A DNA stretch of 8,475 nt from Candidatus Woesearchaeota archaeon (GCA_014729495.1 WJJV01000132.1:1-8475); one strand, 5' to 3'. Positions 1 through 6,468 are shown, numbered from the stretch's first letter. Notes: generated by a model not told the origin, from the letters alone. Program-made: numbers and translations.

Positions 1-16
1 TCCTGTATTCCTTCAT
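1..16 (-). CDS. atpB: A-type ATP synthase subunit B, first codons only (cut by window edge)
   Basis: An ATG at 16-14 opens a reading frame that reads Met-Lys-Glu-Tyr-Arg before the window ends. It starts one base after the atpA stop codon (20-18). A good Shine-Dalgarno sequence, AGGTGAT at 28-22, lies inside the last codons of atpA. Subunit B is the regulatory, nucleotide-binding but non-catalytic partner of subunit A in the A3B3 hexamer, and it directly follows atpA in nearly all archaeal A-type operons. The call therefore rests on gene order, the coupled start and a short N-terminus of plausible type. The protein itself is not visible. The near-overlap with atpA suggests translational coupling, which would help keep A and B equimolar. 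Confidence 0.75.
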
Positions 17-17
17 T

Positions 18-1841
18 TTATATCACCTTATCGAATTCAGCATTCATCTGCTTCTGTATGTCATCCAGAAGTTTCTCGTGATCCTTCACGAACTTTGCGT
101 CTGCTATCTTGTCCTTTGACTTCAGCTCAAGTATGTCCTTTACTCTTGCTCCTTTTTCAAGAGCTGCTGCTGCAAGATCTGCAAAGTGGAGTATTGTCTT
201 CATGAGCAGGTAGCTCTTCTGCAGGCTGCAGAATGTGTCCACATCGTGGAAGGCATTCTGCTGCAGCAGGTATTCCCTGAGCATCCTCGCAATCTCCAGT
301 GTGAGCTGTTCCCTTTCAGGAAGCGCATCTGATCCAACAAGCTGGACTATCTCCATGAGCTTCTCCTCTTCCTGGAGTATGGACATGCACCTGTCTATGA
401 GGTTTCTCCAGTCTGCTGCGATCTCCTTTGCATACCATGGCTCAAGAGTATTGAGGTAAAGGCTGTATGATGTAAGCCAGTTTATTGAAGGGAAGTGTCT
501 TCTCTGGGCGAGCTTTGCGTCAAGAGCCCAGAATGTCTTTGTCACTCTCAGTGTTCCCTGTGTTACAGGCTCTGAGAAATCTCCTCCTGGAGGGCTGACT
601 GCTCCGATTATAGTGACAGAACCTTCCTCCTTTCCCCTTTCCTGTCCAAGAGGTATTATCCTTCCTGCTCTCTCGTAGAATTCAGAGAGCTTTGTTGAAA
701 GATAAGCAGGGTATCCTTCCTCCCCTGGCATCTCCTCAAGCCTTGATGAGATCTCTCTCATAGCCTCTGCCCATCTTGATGTTGAGTCTGCCATGAGCGC
801 AACTGAGTATCCCATGTCCCTGAAGTATTCTGCTATTGTTATTCCTGTGTATACTGATGCCTCTCTTGCTGCAACAGGCATGTTTGAGGTGTTTGCTATG
901 AGCACTGTCCTGTTCATGAGAGGTTTTCCTGATTTTGGATCCTGCAGGTGAGGGAATTCTGTCAGCACTTCTGTCATCTCATTTCCTCTTTCTCCGCATC
1001 CGATGTATACAACTATGTCAGCATCAGACCATTTTGCGAGCTGCTGCTGAGAAACTGTCTTTCCTGCTCCGAATGGTCCTGGAATTGCTGCTGTGCCTCC
1101 TTTTGCTAGAGGGAACAGAACATCAAATATCCTCTGTCCTGTTATCAGAGGTATCTCAGGAGGGAGTTTCTTTGCTGACGGCCTTGGATCCCTTACAGGC
1201 CATCTCTGCTTCATCATTATCTTTTGCTTTCCATCAACAACCGCTACTGTGTCATTGACTGTGAACTTTCCTGATTTTATCTCTGTGAGCTTTCCTTTTA
1301 TTCCAGGAGGAACCATCACCTTGTGGATGATGCCTTCTGTCTCTTCAACCTCTCCTATGATGTCTCCTTCCTCTACCTTATCGCCTTTCTTTGCTTTTGG
1401 AACGAATTCCCATTTCTTTTCCTGGTCAAGACCTGGAGCATCCACTCCTCTGTAGATGAAGTCTCCCATCTCATCCTTGAGCACAGGAAGCGGTCTCTGG
1501 ATTCCGTCATAGATGCTTGTGAGCAGGCCCGGCCCTAATTCTACTGAAAGAGGCATGCCTGTATTCTCTACAGGCTCTCCTGGCTTTATTCCTGAGGTAT
1601 CCTCATAGACCTGTATGACTGTGTTCTCGTCATTTATCTGGATTACCTCTCCCATGAGCCTTTCCTTTCCTACTCTCACCACATCATACATCCTTGCCTT
1701 CATCCCTCTTGCCACCACAACAGGGCCTGCAATCCTGTACAGGACTCCTTTCTCTCCTGATGCTGATTGTGCAGAGGGTTTTTTTGCTTTTTTGCTTGAG
1801 ACTGCTTTTGCTCTTGTCTGTTTATCTGTTTTCTTTGCCAT
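18..1841 (-). CDS. atpA: A-type ATP synthase catalytic subunit A
   Basis: This is the catalytic subunit of the cytoplasmic A3B3 headpiece, which makes or hydrolyses ATP at the A/B interfaces. The 607-aa product contains a beta-barrel domain (about 32-105), the bulge or non-homologous region typical of A/V-type A subunits (about 110-215), and the nucleotide-binding core. In the core are a Walker A motif GPFGAGKT (255-262), the segment GCGERGNEM (281-289) with the expected catalytic Glu284, Walker B-like ALMADSTSRWAEA (348-360), and SPPGGDFSEP (416-425). A helical C-terminal domain follows (about 470-607). The family is usually about 580-590 aa. The extra length is a Lys/Ser/Ala-rich N-terminal tail of about 30 residues before the barrel begins at GVLYRIAGPVVV. 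The start has a good ribosome site (AGGTGAT at 1851-1845) and lies 28 nt after atpF. No intein interrupts the P-loop region. Archaeal Ser in the P-loop (GPFGSGKT) is replaced by Ala, a variant I believe also occurs in some bacterial V-type enzymes. Confidence 0.98.
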   Translation of the reverse strand: MAKKTDKQTRAKAVSSKKAKKPSAQSASGEKGVLYRIAGPVVVARGMKARMYDVVRVGKERLMGEVIQINDENTVIQVYEDTSGIKPGEPVENTGMPLSVELGPGLLTSIYDGIQRPLPVLKDEMGDFIYRGVDAPGLDQEKKWEFVPKAKKGDKVEEGDIIGEVEETEGIIHKVMVPPGIKGKLTEIKSGKFTVNDTVAVVDGKQKIMMKQRWPVRDPRPSAKKLPPEIPLITGQRIFDVLFPLAKGGTAAIPGPFGAGKTVSQQQLAKWSDADIVVYIGCGERGNEMTEVLTEFPHLQDPKSGKPLMNRTVLIANTSNMPVAAREASVYTGITIAEYFRDMGYSVALMADSTSRWAEAMREISSRLEEMPGEEGYPAYLSTKLSEFYERAGRIIPLGQERGKEEGSVTIIGAVSPPGGDFSEPVTQGTLRVTKTFWALDAKLAQRRHFPSINWLTSYSLYLNTLEPWYAKEIAADWRNLIDRCMSILQEEEKLMEIVQLVGSDALPEREQLTLEIARMLREYLLQQNAFHDVDTFCSLQKSYLLMKTILHFADLAAAALEKGARVKDILELKSKDKIADAKFVKDHEKLLDDIQKQMNAEFDKVI

Positions 1842-1869
1842 TATATCACCTTTGATAAGGAATCAATCC

Positions 1870-2178
1870 TCAATCCTTCCAGAGGTCAACCCCTATTGAT
1901 TTTATGATCATCTTTCTCAGCGCATCCTGGGCTGTGGATTCTGTTGACACCACAACTGCCACAGGCCTGACGCTTGACTCAACATCCTCTCTCATCCTTT
2001 CGCTGAGCCTCTCCATTGTCTTCTCGTCTGTTACCATTATTCCCACATTAGTGTCTGCCATTAGCTCTGAGACCTTTGATTCAGCATTGTCTGTATCCTG
2101 TACATCAACAACCCTCTGTATGCCGGATATCCTGAATCCAAGGGTGAACTCTGGCGAACCTATCACTGCTATGTCCAT
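1870..2178 (-). CDS. atpF: A-type ATP synthase subunit F
   Basis: Subunit F is a small central-stalk protein that binds subunit D and turns with the rotor, where it modulates ATPase activity. The 102-aa product has the family's usual length and pattern. The N-terminal strand (residues 2-7) is followed by EFTLGFRISGI (10-20), matching the 'IAVIGD..F..GFRLAGI' start of F subunits. A Rossmann-like alpha/beta middle follows (GIMVTDEKTMERLSE, about 46-60). The C-terminal helix ends in MIIKSIGVDL, the part expected to contact the A3B3 head. The start is firm: it is preceded by AGGAGGAT at 2190-2183. A second, identical 10-nt copy overlaps the end of atpC, giving tandem ribosome-site sequences (described separately). 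It lies 14 nt downstream of atpC and 28 nt upstream of atpA, so it is co-transcribed with them. Confidence 0.95.
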   Translation of the reverse strand: MDIAVIGSPEFTLGFRISGIQRVVDVQDTDNAESKVSELMADTNVGIMVTDEKTMERLSERMREDVESSVRPVAVVVSTESTAQDALRKMIIKSIGVDLWKD

Positions 2179-2180
2179 GA

Positions 2181-2202
2181 TTATCCTCCTGTTTATCCTC
2201 CT
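2181..2202 (-). promoter_or_regulatory. Tandem duplicated Shine-Dalgarno sequence before atpF
   Basis: On the minus strand the 10-mer AGGAGGATAA occurs twice with 2 nt between: once at 2202-2193 and once at 2190-2181. The first copy encodes the final Gly-Gly-stop of AtpC, and its TAA is the atpC stop codon. The second copy stands at normal spacing from the atpF ATG (2178-2176). Both match the archaeal anti-Shine-Dalgarno sequence well. This arrangement would favour re-initiation on atpF by ribosomes finishing atpC. The duplication is seen directly; the effect on translation is inferred. Confidence 0.7.
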
Positions 2203-3278
2203 ATGACCAGCTCTTTCTGTACAAACTCATCGTCTATTCCGAGCTGTTTTGCTTTTATGATTGTCCTGATGTTCTTTATCTCGATGTCTTTCGCAAACAT
2301 GTAACCCAGTATAACATCCACTGATAGGGGATGCGTGTGGAGCAGGAGTATTGTCTTGTCAAGCAGGCTCTTGTTGAGCCTTCTCTCTATCTCTGATATG
2401 TCTTTCTTTGACTTGTCATAAGCATCCTTCAGTATCTTTGCATAGCCCATCCTGTCAAGCATGCTGACAGCTGAATCAAGGTCTTCTGCTCCTGAAAGCT
2501 TCTCAATATCTGAATGTGAAAGCGTTCCTGAAGGTATGAGGGATGAAATGATATCCTGCTTCTTCATGCCCTGCTTCTTGAGCCTGAGTATTGCCTTTAC
2601 ATTAACAACATCGACTTCCTCTTCTATGAATTCCCTGAAGACTATGCCCTGCCTCTTGATCCTCCTTGAGAAGTCAAGGGCATTTGTGTAGTAAGCCCTG
2701 TCAAGCAGGTTCTCTGCAGCAAAAAGGCTCTTATGCTCCCTGAAGTATTCAGAAGCCTCTTTCACTGCTTCTTTGCTTAGGTATGGCATCTCATTTATTA
2801 TCTCATCTACAGATTCCTTCTTCAGGAGCGCGTCCATAGATGGCTCGCTTAAAAGCCCTACAGGTATGAGCATGTCCTTTATGCTGTTCTCATCCTGGCC
2901 TGAGAACTTTCCCCTGAGTATTGTCTTGAGATTCCAGATGTCCCTTCTCTTCATGTACTCCTGCATGACAAGCCTCAGTCCTTCATACTCTGCTATCCTC
3001 TTGAGCTTCTGGAAGTTCCTGACAAGATTCCTGTTCAATGCAAGCTCTACAAGCTCAACACCTGAATAGTTCACTGCCATCTCATCAATCTCTTTCTTGT
3101 ACTCTGTCTCCTGCAGGAATTTGGTTATCTCGCTTACTTTCATCTTCATGAGCCTGCTGTAGTCATCTCTCTTCACAAGCTTGCTCCTCATCACAGCCAC
3201 TCTTGCATATGTGTACGGAGCCTGGCCTAGCCTGATGCTCCTGGGCTTCTCTTCCTGAAGTAATGTTCTCTGTTCCAT
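2193..3278 (-). CDS. atpC: A-type ATP synthase subunit C (AC39/d-type)
   Basis: Subunit C is the funnel-shaped protein that links the central stalk (D/F) to the proteolipid ring, homologous to V-ATPase subunit d (AC39). The 361-aa product is the expected size. It shows the internal three-fold repeat of this family: IWNLKTILRGK at 114-124, VVNVKAILRLK at 224-234 and IKNIRTIIKAK at 334-344. These are spaced exactly 110 residues apart, each ending a helical-bundle unit. The N-terminal unit begins around YTYARVAVMRSKLV (22-35). About 20 extra residues before it are less typical. An in-frame stop codon lies two codons upstream of the ATG, so no longer protein is possible. The ribosome site is poor (only a weak GATGG-like stretch), the weakest in the operon. 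It lies 24 nt after atpE. The last two codons (Gly-Gly) double as Shine-Dalgarno sequence for atpF. Confidence 0.95.
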   Translation of the reverse strand: MEQRTLLQEEKPRSIRLGQAPYTYARVAVMRSKLVKRDDYSRLMKMKVSEITKFLQETEYKKEIDEMAVNYSGVELVELALNRNLVRNFQKLKRIAEYEGLRLVMQEYMKRRDIWNLKTILRGKFSGQDENSIKDMLIPVGLLSEPSMDALLKKESVDEIINEMPYLSKEAVKEASEYFREHKSLFAAENLLDRAYYTNALDFSRRIKRQGIVFREFIEEEVDVVNVKAILRLKKQGMKKQDIISSLIPSGTLSHSDIEKLSGAEDLDSAVSMLDRMGYAKILKDAYDKSKKDISEIERRLNKSLLDKTILLLHTHPLSVDVILGYMFAKDIEIKNIRTIIKAKQLGIDDEFVQKELVIGG

Positions 3279-3302
3279 GTTCTAAACCATCAGCGAATCC
3301 GG

Positions 3303-3869
3303 TCAGTCTTTTCCGAACAGCTTTGATGCTATCTCCTGAAGGTTCTCCTTCTCAACAGTGTCAAGCAGCTCGTCATAACTGTAGTCCACGCTTATTGTGC
3401 TGTCGCTGTTCTCTGCTACAAGTCCTCCTGAGATCTCAGAGCCATCCACAGATATGCCTTTTCCTGTTATCCTCTCTGCTATCTTCCTGTCCTGGCTGTT
3501 CACATAGACCTTTGCCACATCTATCTCCTTTTTTGCATCATCAAGGAGATTCTTCAGATAGGATTCTCTCTTCTTGTCAGGCATTGACTGGAGCTTCTTC
3601 TTTACTTCAGAGAATGCCCTGTCTATGATCTCCTTCTTCTTGTCAAGCTTCATCTTCTTGACATCAAATTCTGCAGAAGATCTCTCCTTCCTCTCCATTG
3701 CTGATATTATCTTATGGGCATCATCTTCAGATCTTTTCCTGTAGTCTTCCAGCTGGGCATCAGTCTCCTTAATGATCCTGTCAGCCTCGTCCTTTCCTTC
3801 CTTGACAATGCCTTCTGCTTTCTTCTCTGCGTTCTCAATGATCTCTTTCTTAACTTCTTCTAGTCCCAT
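3303..3869 (-). CDS. atpE: A-type ATP synthase subunit E (peripheral stalk)
   Basis: Subunit E pairs with subunit H to form the peripheral stalks that hold the A3B3 head against the membrane subunit I. The 188-aa product has the family layout. A long charged, heptad-like helix (residues 1 to about 85, rich in Glu/Lys/Ala) is followed by a globular C-terminal domain. That domain ends with EISGGLVAENSDSTISVDYS, the family's conserved 'GG....g.i.vd' strand pair, and a final helix. The frame is open further upstream to an ATG at 3932, but I chose the ATG at 3869. It has an AGAGGT ribosome site just before it and begins GLEEVKKEIIENAEKKAE, as E subunits do. The 21 extra codons would be read through a hairpin and overlap atpK. 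It lies 40 nt after atpK and 24 nt before atpC. Confidence 0.94.
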   Translation of the reverse strand: MGLEEVKKEIIENAEKKAEGIVKEGKDEADRIIKETDAQLEDYRKRSEDDAHKIISAMERKERSSAEFDVKKMKLDKKKEIIDRAFSEVKKKLQSMPDKKRESYLKNLLDDAKKEIDVAKVYVNSQDRKIAERITGKGISVDGSEISGGLVAENSDSTISVDYSYDELLDTVEKENLQEIASKLFGKD

Positions 3870-3890
3870 TTTTACCTCTTGGAACAGCAG

Positions 3891-3915
3891 CACTAAATAC
3901 ATGCAGTATTTAGTG
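3891..3915 (-). repeat. Perfect 10-bp inverted repeat (hairpin) at the atpK stop codon, atpK-atpE junction
   Basis: The plus strand reads CACTAAATAC, ATGCA, GTATTTAGTG: two perfectly complementary 10-base arms around a 5-base loop. In the operon transcript it begins with the last His codon (CAC) of atpK, includes its UAA stop, and ends about 10 nt before the atpE ribosome site. As RNA it could protect the 3' end of an upstream fragment, guide processing, or separate expression of atpK from atpE. As DNA, the arm ACTAAATA is shared with palindromes at the regulator and atpH promoters, so it could also be a protein-binding site. No oligo-T run follows, so it is not an obvious terminator. Confidence 0.8.
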
Positions 3916-4143
3916 TGAACCTGCCATTCCAATTATAAGTATAGCTACCACAAGCCCGAAGATCACAATGGTTTCCGGGATGACTGTAAGGATAAGTCCC
4001 TTACCGAAAAGCCCTTCTTTCTCTGCCATTGCTCCTACTGCTGCAGATCCTATCTGCTTCTCTGCAATTGCTGTAGCTATTGCTGTCACGCTTATCGCAA
4101 TTCCTGCGCTAAGCGCGATCAATCCTGTTCCTAAGTCTGCCAT
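3910..4143 (-). CDS. atpK: A-type ATP synthase subunit K (c-ring proteolipid)
   Basis: This is the small membrane proteolipid that assembles into the rotating c-ring carrying H+ or Na+ through the membrane. The 77-aa product is a single two-helix hairpin: TM1 about residues 5-27, polar loop AEKEG (40-44), and TM2 about 48-72. The ion-binding carboxylate is Glu57 in TM2 (IPETIVIFGL), as in the Thermus-type PET-VIFG pattern. TM1 carries a second acidic residue, Glu28, exactly 29 residues before Glu57. V/A-type proteolipids often have Gln there, which is unusual enough to report separately. TM2 has Ile and Phe where typical Na+-type archaeal rings have Gln and Tyr, which leaves ion choice open. 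The ribosome site is the strongest in the operon (AGGAGGT at 4158-4152, 8-nt spacer), fitting the high copy number of this subunit. It lies 20 nt after atpI. A hairpin spans its stop codon. Confidence 0.95.
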   Translation of the reverse strand: MADLGTGLIALSAGIAISVTAIATAIAEKQIGSAAVGAMAEKEGLFGKGLILTVIPETIVIFGLVVAILIIGMAGSH

Positions 4144-4151
4144 TTTTTTAT

Positions 4152-4158
4152 ACCTCCT
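4152..4158 (-). promoter_or_regulatory. Strong Shine-Dalgarno sequence of atpK
   Basis: AGGAGGT on the minus strand lies 8 nt before the atpK ATG. It is a near-complete match to the archaeal 16S rRNA tail and stronger than the sites of atpH and atpE (AGAGGT), atpI (AAAGGA) or atpC (hardly any). This is consistent with the need for many K copies per enzyme. Confidence 0.75.
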
Positions 4159-4163
4159 ATCTC

Positions 4164-6029
4164 TTATTCAGATTGTTTCTCTGCTCCGAATGGAGCGTAT
4201 CTGAGGCCGCCGCCATCGTAGAATTTCGTGAAGAATTCCACATAGTGCAGCCTCAATGAGTGCAAGAACGGGCTTATGAGCCCGAGACCTATGTTTATTG
4301 TGTGGCCTACTACCAGCAGAAGAGCTCCGCCGATGATGCCTGCAATACCTCCTGCGAACATGCCTCCTGCAAGGTCATTCACGACCATTGCCAGTATGAC
4401 TGATGCAAGCCCTACTGCCATGAGCCTGGCATAAGACAGCATGTGGCTGAATATCGCAGGTATCTCAACAAGGCCTTTTGCCCCTTCTCCCCTGTATATC
4501 ATGAATATGGATATTGCGATTATGGTGAATCCTCCCCATGGAAGAGGCCTTGGTGATATGAAGTCTGTATAGCTGAGGGCCAGAAGAACAACTCCTGCCT
4601 CAAGCACTAGCCAACTGAGCTTCTCGAACACTGCCTTGACAAATCCATGGGATCTCAGCTCATTGTAGAATCCCACTAGCAGGCCTATGTTGACATGCAC
4701 TGCCCCTATGGCAACTGCCATTATCATCAGGCCCTGAGTGTCATGCAGCCTGTTGACAAGTATAGGAGCATAAAGCTCTACACCAAAGTATTCTGCGAAC
4801 AGCACTCCAAATATTATAGTGGATATTGATGTGAATATCATGGCATTGACTAACCTTCCGAAATCCCCCTTGATCCTTGTCCTCAGTATGAGGAATAATG
4901 TAAGCGTAACAAGCCCGTAACCCACATCTCCGAGCATGAAGCCGTAGAACAGAGGGAATGTGAGAAACATGAGGAATGTAGGATCTATCTCCTTGTATTT
5001 AGGCAAAGTGTAGAGATCCATGAACCACTCATAAAAACCAACTGGATTGGGGTTATTCAGCTTCACAGGTATATCCTCATCATGCTCGTCAACCTCTTCT
5101 GTCCTTATCATTATCCTGCTGTCTGATGTATCATTAAGATCTTTCACCACCTTGTCTGCGCGCTCTGAAGGCACAAATCCTTTTATTATGAATGCTTCGG
5201 ATGTTGCTCCGAACCTTAGAGGAGCCTCTGCTTTCTCAGACTCAACAGAAAGATTATACTCTGCATCAGCAAGATACCCTTCCCATCTGTCCTTGATATA
5301 ATATAGTTCATTATTGATCATTATCCTCTTTTTCTCAAAAGCCATTATCTTCTCATTAAGCTTTTTGATCTCTTCAGAAGGCTTGCCTTTAAGCCCTTCC
5401 TCTGCTATGAAAGATATGTCGATCTCAGAGAAACCTCTCCGGGATATCTTATCATGGATGTCTTTTCTGATTGACTCATCAAAGAAAAGCACTAGAAGAT
5501 TCCGGCCCATTGAACCCGCTGTCAGGCCTTTGCATTTTCCGTCAAAAGACTCAAGCTCTTCCTTAATCTCTTTTGAGTCCTCTATTGTTCCAAAAAGATA
5601 GTCAAGGGACTTGTAGTCATGGAATGCTTCAAGATTGAGATTCAGTGCCTTTAGATCCTCTATTATGTCCAGCCTTTCCTGCAATATCCTTATATGGTCT
5701 TCAGCATCCTTTAGTTCAGATGATTTCTGGTCTATTGTTTTGCTTAGTCCCTCTATCTTTTTTCTGGCAGAAGCTGGATTTATCTTCTTTTCATGGACCC
5801 TATGGGATTCAAGGTCTATGTTGAGGAACGAGGAGACCGCCCTTATCTTGACAAGCACCTCTGATATCTCCTCAGAATCGCCAAGAGGGCTTCCTATGTC
5901 AAGTTCTTCTGTCTTGACATGGTCTGTAATATGATATACCTTGAGCTTGTGGAGCCTGTCGATTATCTTGTAAGCCCTGCTCTTTGGGCCGATTACAGTT
6001 ATCCTTGACATCTTTTCAGGATTGAGCAT
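4164..6029 (-). CDS. atpI: A-type ATP synthase subunit I (membrane a-type subunit)
   Basis: This is the stator membrane subunit, homologous to V-ATPase subunit a, that provides the two ion half-channels next to the c-ring. The 621-aa product has a soluble N-terminal half (1 to about 345) with a coiled-coil arm (about 88-125 and 215-245) that meets the E/H stalks. A C-terminal membrane domain of about eight helices follows. The first helix carries FYGFMLGDVGYGL (361-373). The essential arginine is Arg535 in HMLSYARLMAVGLAS, with the second conserved one, Arg593, in HSLRLHYVEF. GHTINIGL (575-582) is also typical. A length of 621 is at the short end for the family (roughly 620-700). The start at 6029 gives MLNPEKMSR, matching the 'ML+P..MS' opening common in archaeal homologues, with an AAAGGA site upstream. 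The internal Met7 has a poorer site. It lies 57 nt after atpH and 20 nt before atpK. Confidence 0.96.
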   Translation of the reverse strand: MLNPEKMSRITVIGPKSRAYKIIDRLHKLKVYHITDHVKTEELDIGSPLGDSEEISEVLVKIRAVSSFLNIDLESHRVHEKKINPASARKKIEGLSKTIDQKSSELKDAEDHIRILQERLDIIEDLKALNLNLEAFHDYKSLDYLFGTIEDSKEIKEELESFDGKCKGLTAGSMGRNLLVLFFDESIRKDIHDKISRRGFSEIDISFIAEEGLKGKPSEEIKKLNEKIMAFEKKRIMINNELYYIKDRWEGYLADAEYNLSVESEKAEAPLRFGATSEAFIIKGFVPSERADKVVKDLNDTSDSRIMIRTEEVDEHDEDIPVKLNNPNPVGFYEWFMDLYTLPKYKEIDPTFLMFLTFPLFYGFMLGDVGYGLVTLTLFLILRTRIKGDFGRLVNAMIFTSISTIIFGVLFAEYFGVELYAPILVNRLHDTQGLMIMAVAIGAVHVNIGLLVGFYNELRSHGFVKAVFEKLSWLVLEAGVVLLALSYTDFISPRPLPWGGFTIIAISIFMIYRGEGAKGLVEIPAIFSHMLSYARLMAVGLASVILAMVVNDLAGGMFAGGIAGIIGGALLLVVGHTINIGLGLISPFLHSLRLHYVEFFTKFYDGGGLRYAPFGAEKQSE

Positions 6030-6061
6030 TGTTGTTTCCTTTCTTTTGAGTATGAATAATG

Positions 6062-6084
6062 AAGCAAGCTATAACAGCATGCTT
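6062..6084 (-). repeat. Imperfect hairpin between atpH and atpI
   Basis: Just after the atpH stop codon the transcript reads AAGCATGC, a 7-nt loop, then GCTTGCTT. This gives an 8-bp stem with one mismatch (seven pairs). It lies in the longest gap of the operon (57 nt). Its stability is modest and it may be chance. If real it could tune processing or separate translation of atpH from atpI. Confidence 0.4.
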
Positions 6085-6086
6085 GA

Positions 6087-6410
6087 TCAGGCCTTGCCTG
6101 CTTTCTCTTCAAACTTCTTTATTATGAGCTCCTCTGCATTCTTCATGCTTGATCCGGCATTCTTCTCAATGTCCTTAACTTCTGACTTTCCATCATCCAG
6201 TATCTTCTGCTTCTGCTTGTCTATCTCTTCTGCTCTATTCTTCACTTTATTTTCCTTTTCTGCGTCTGCTTTTGACTGCTCCTGATTAAGCTTTTTCATT
6301 GATTCATGCCTTGCTTTCTCTATCAACTCTGCCTTCTTCTTCTCAGCATCAGATATGATATTCTCTGCTTTCTTCTCAGCATCTTTTATGTCCTTGAGTT
6401 CTTTGTCCAT
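6087..6410 (-). CDS. atpH: A-type ATP synthase subunit H (peripheral stalk)
   Basis: Subunit H forms a right-handed coiled coil with the N-terminal helix of subunit E, making the peripheral stalk between the head and subunit I. The 107-aa product has the usual length of about 100-110. It is almost entirely charged helix, dominated by Lys, Glu, Ala and Asp with no Pro and almost no aromatic residues, as expected for a single long coiled coil. It is first in the operon and precedes atpI, the standard archaeal position, which together with composition decides the call. Sequence alone would only say 'coiled coil'. The ATG is preceded by AGAGGT (6424-6419). A TATA-like stretch and a palindrome lie 45-75 nt upstream. 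Confidence 0.92.
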   Translation of the reverse strand: MDKELKDIKDAEKKAENIISDAEKKKAELIEKARHESMKKLNQEQSKADAEKENKVKNRAEEIDKQKQKILDDGKSEVKDIEKNAGSSMKNAEELIIKKFEEKAGKA

Positions 6411-6453
6411 TTTTACAACCTCTGATCATTTGATATATACATTTCTGGAGTAC

Positions 6454-6463
6454 ATTATAAAAA
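6454..6463 (-). promoter_or_regulatory. Probable TATA box of the atp operon
   Basis: The minus strand reads TTTTTATAAT here, the best TATA-like sequence in the 92-nt gap between the regulator and atpH. Transcription starting about 27 nt downstream (near 6431) would give a leader of about 20 nt containing the atpH ribosome site. A second AT-rich candidate (TATTTAGTATAT) lies a few bases upstream and overlaps the palindrome at 6469-6483. The T-run could also act as an oligo-T terminator for the upstream regulator gene. The site is inferred from pattern only. Confidence 0.55.
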
Positions 6464-6468
6464 TATAC

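Noticed and set aside
1050..1085. Ala in the AtpA P-loop (GPFGAGKT instead of GPFGSGKT) as a possible defect
   Set aside because: Catalytic Lys, Thr and Glu are all present, and I believe the Ala form occurs in functional V/A-type enzymes, so it does not suggest loss of function.
1050..1090. Possible intein at the AtpA P-loop, a common intein site in archaeal A subunits
   Set aside because: The reading frame runs through the Walker A motif without any insertion.
235..1899. Several plus-strand open frames of 70-120 codons opposite atpA
   Set aside because: They are antisense to a highly conserved gene, have low-complexity Ser/Leu/Phe-rich products typical of reverse-complement reading, and show no ribosome sites or family resemblance.
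3870..3932. 21-codon N-terminal extension of AtpE starting at 3932
   Set aside because: It overlaps atpK, runs through the hairpin, lacks a ribosome site and adds sequence unlike E subunits. The ATG at 3869 has AGAGGT before it and the family-like start.
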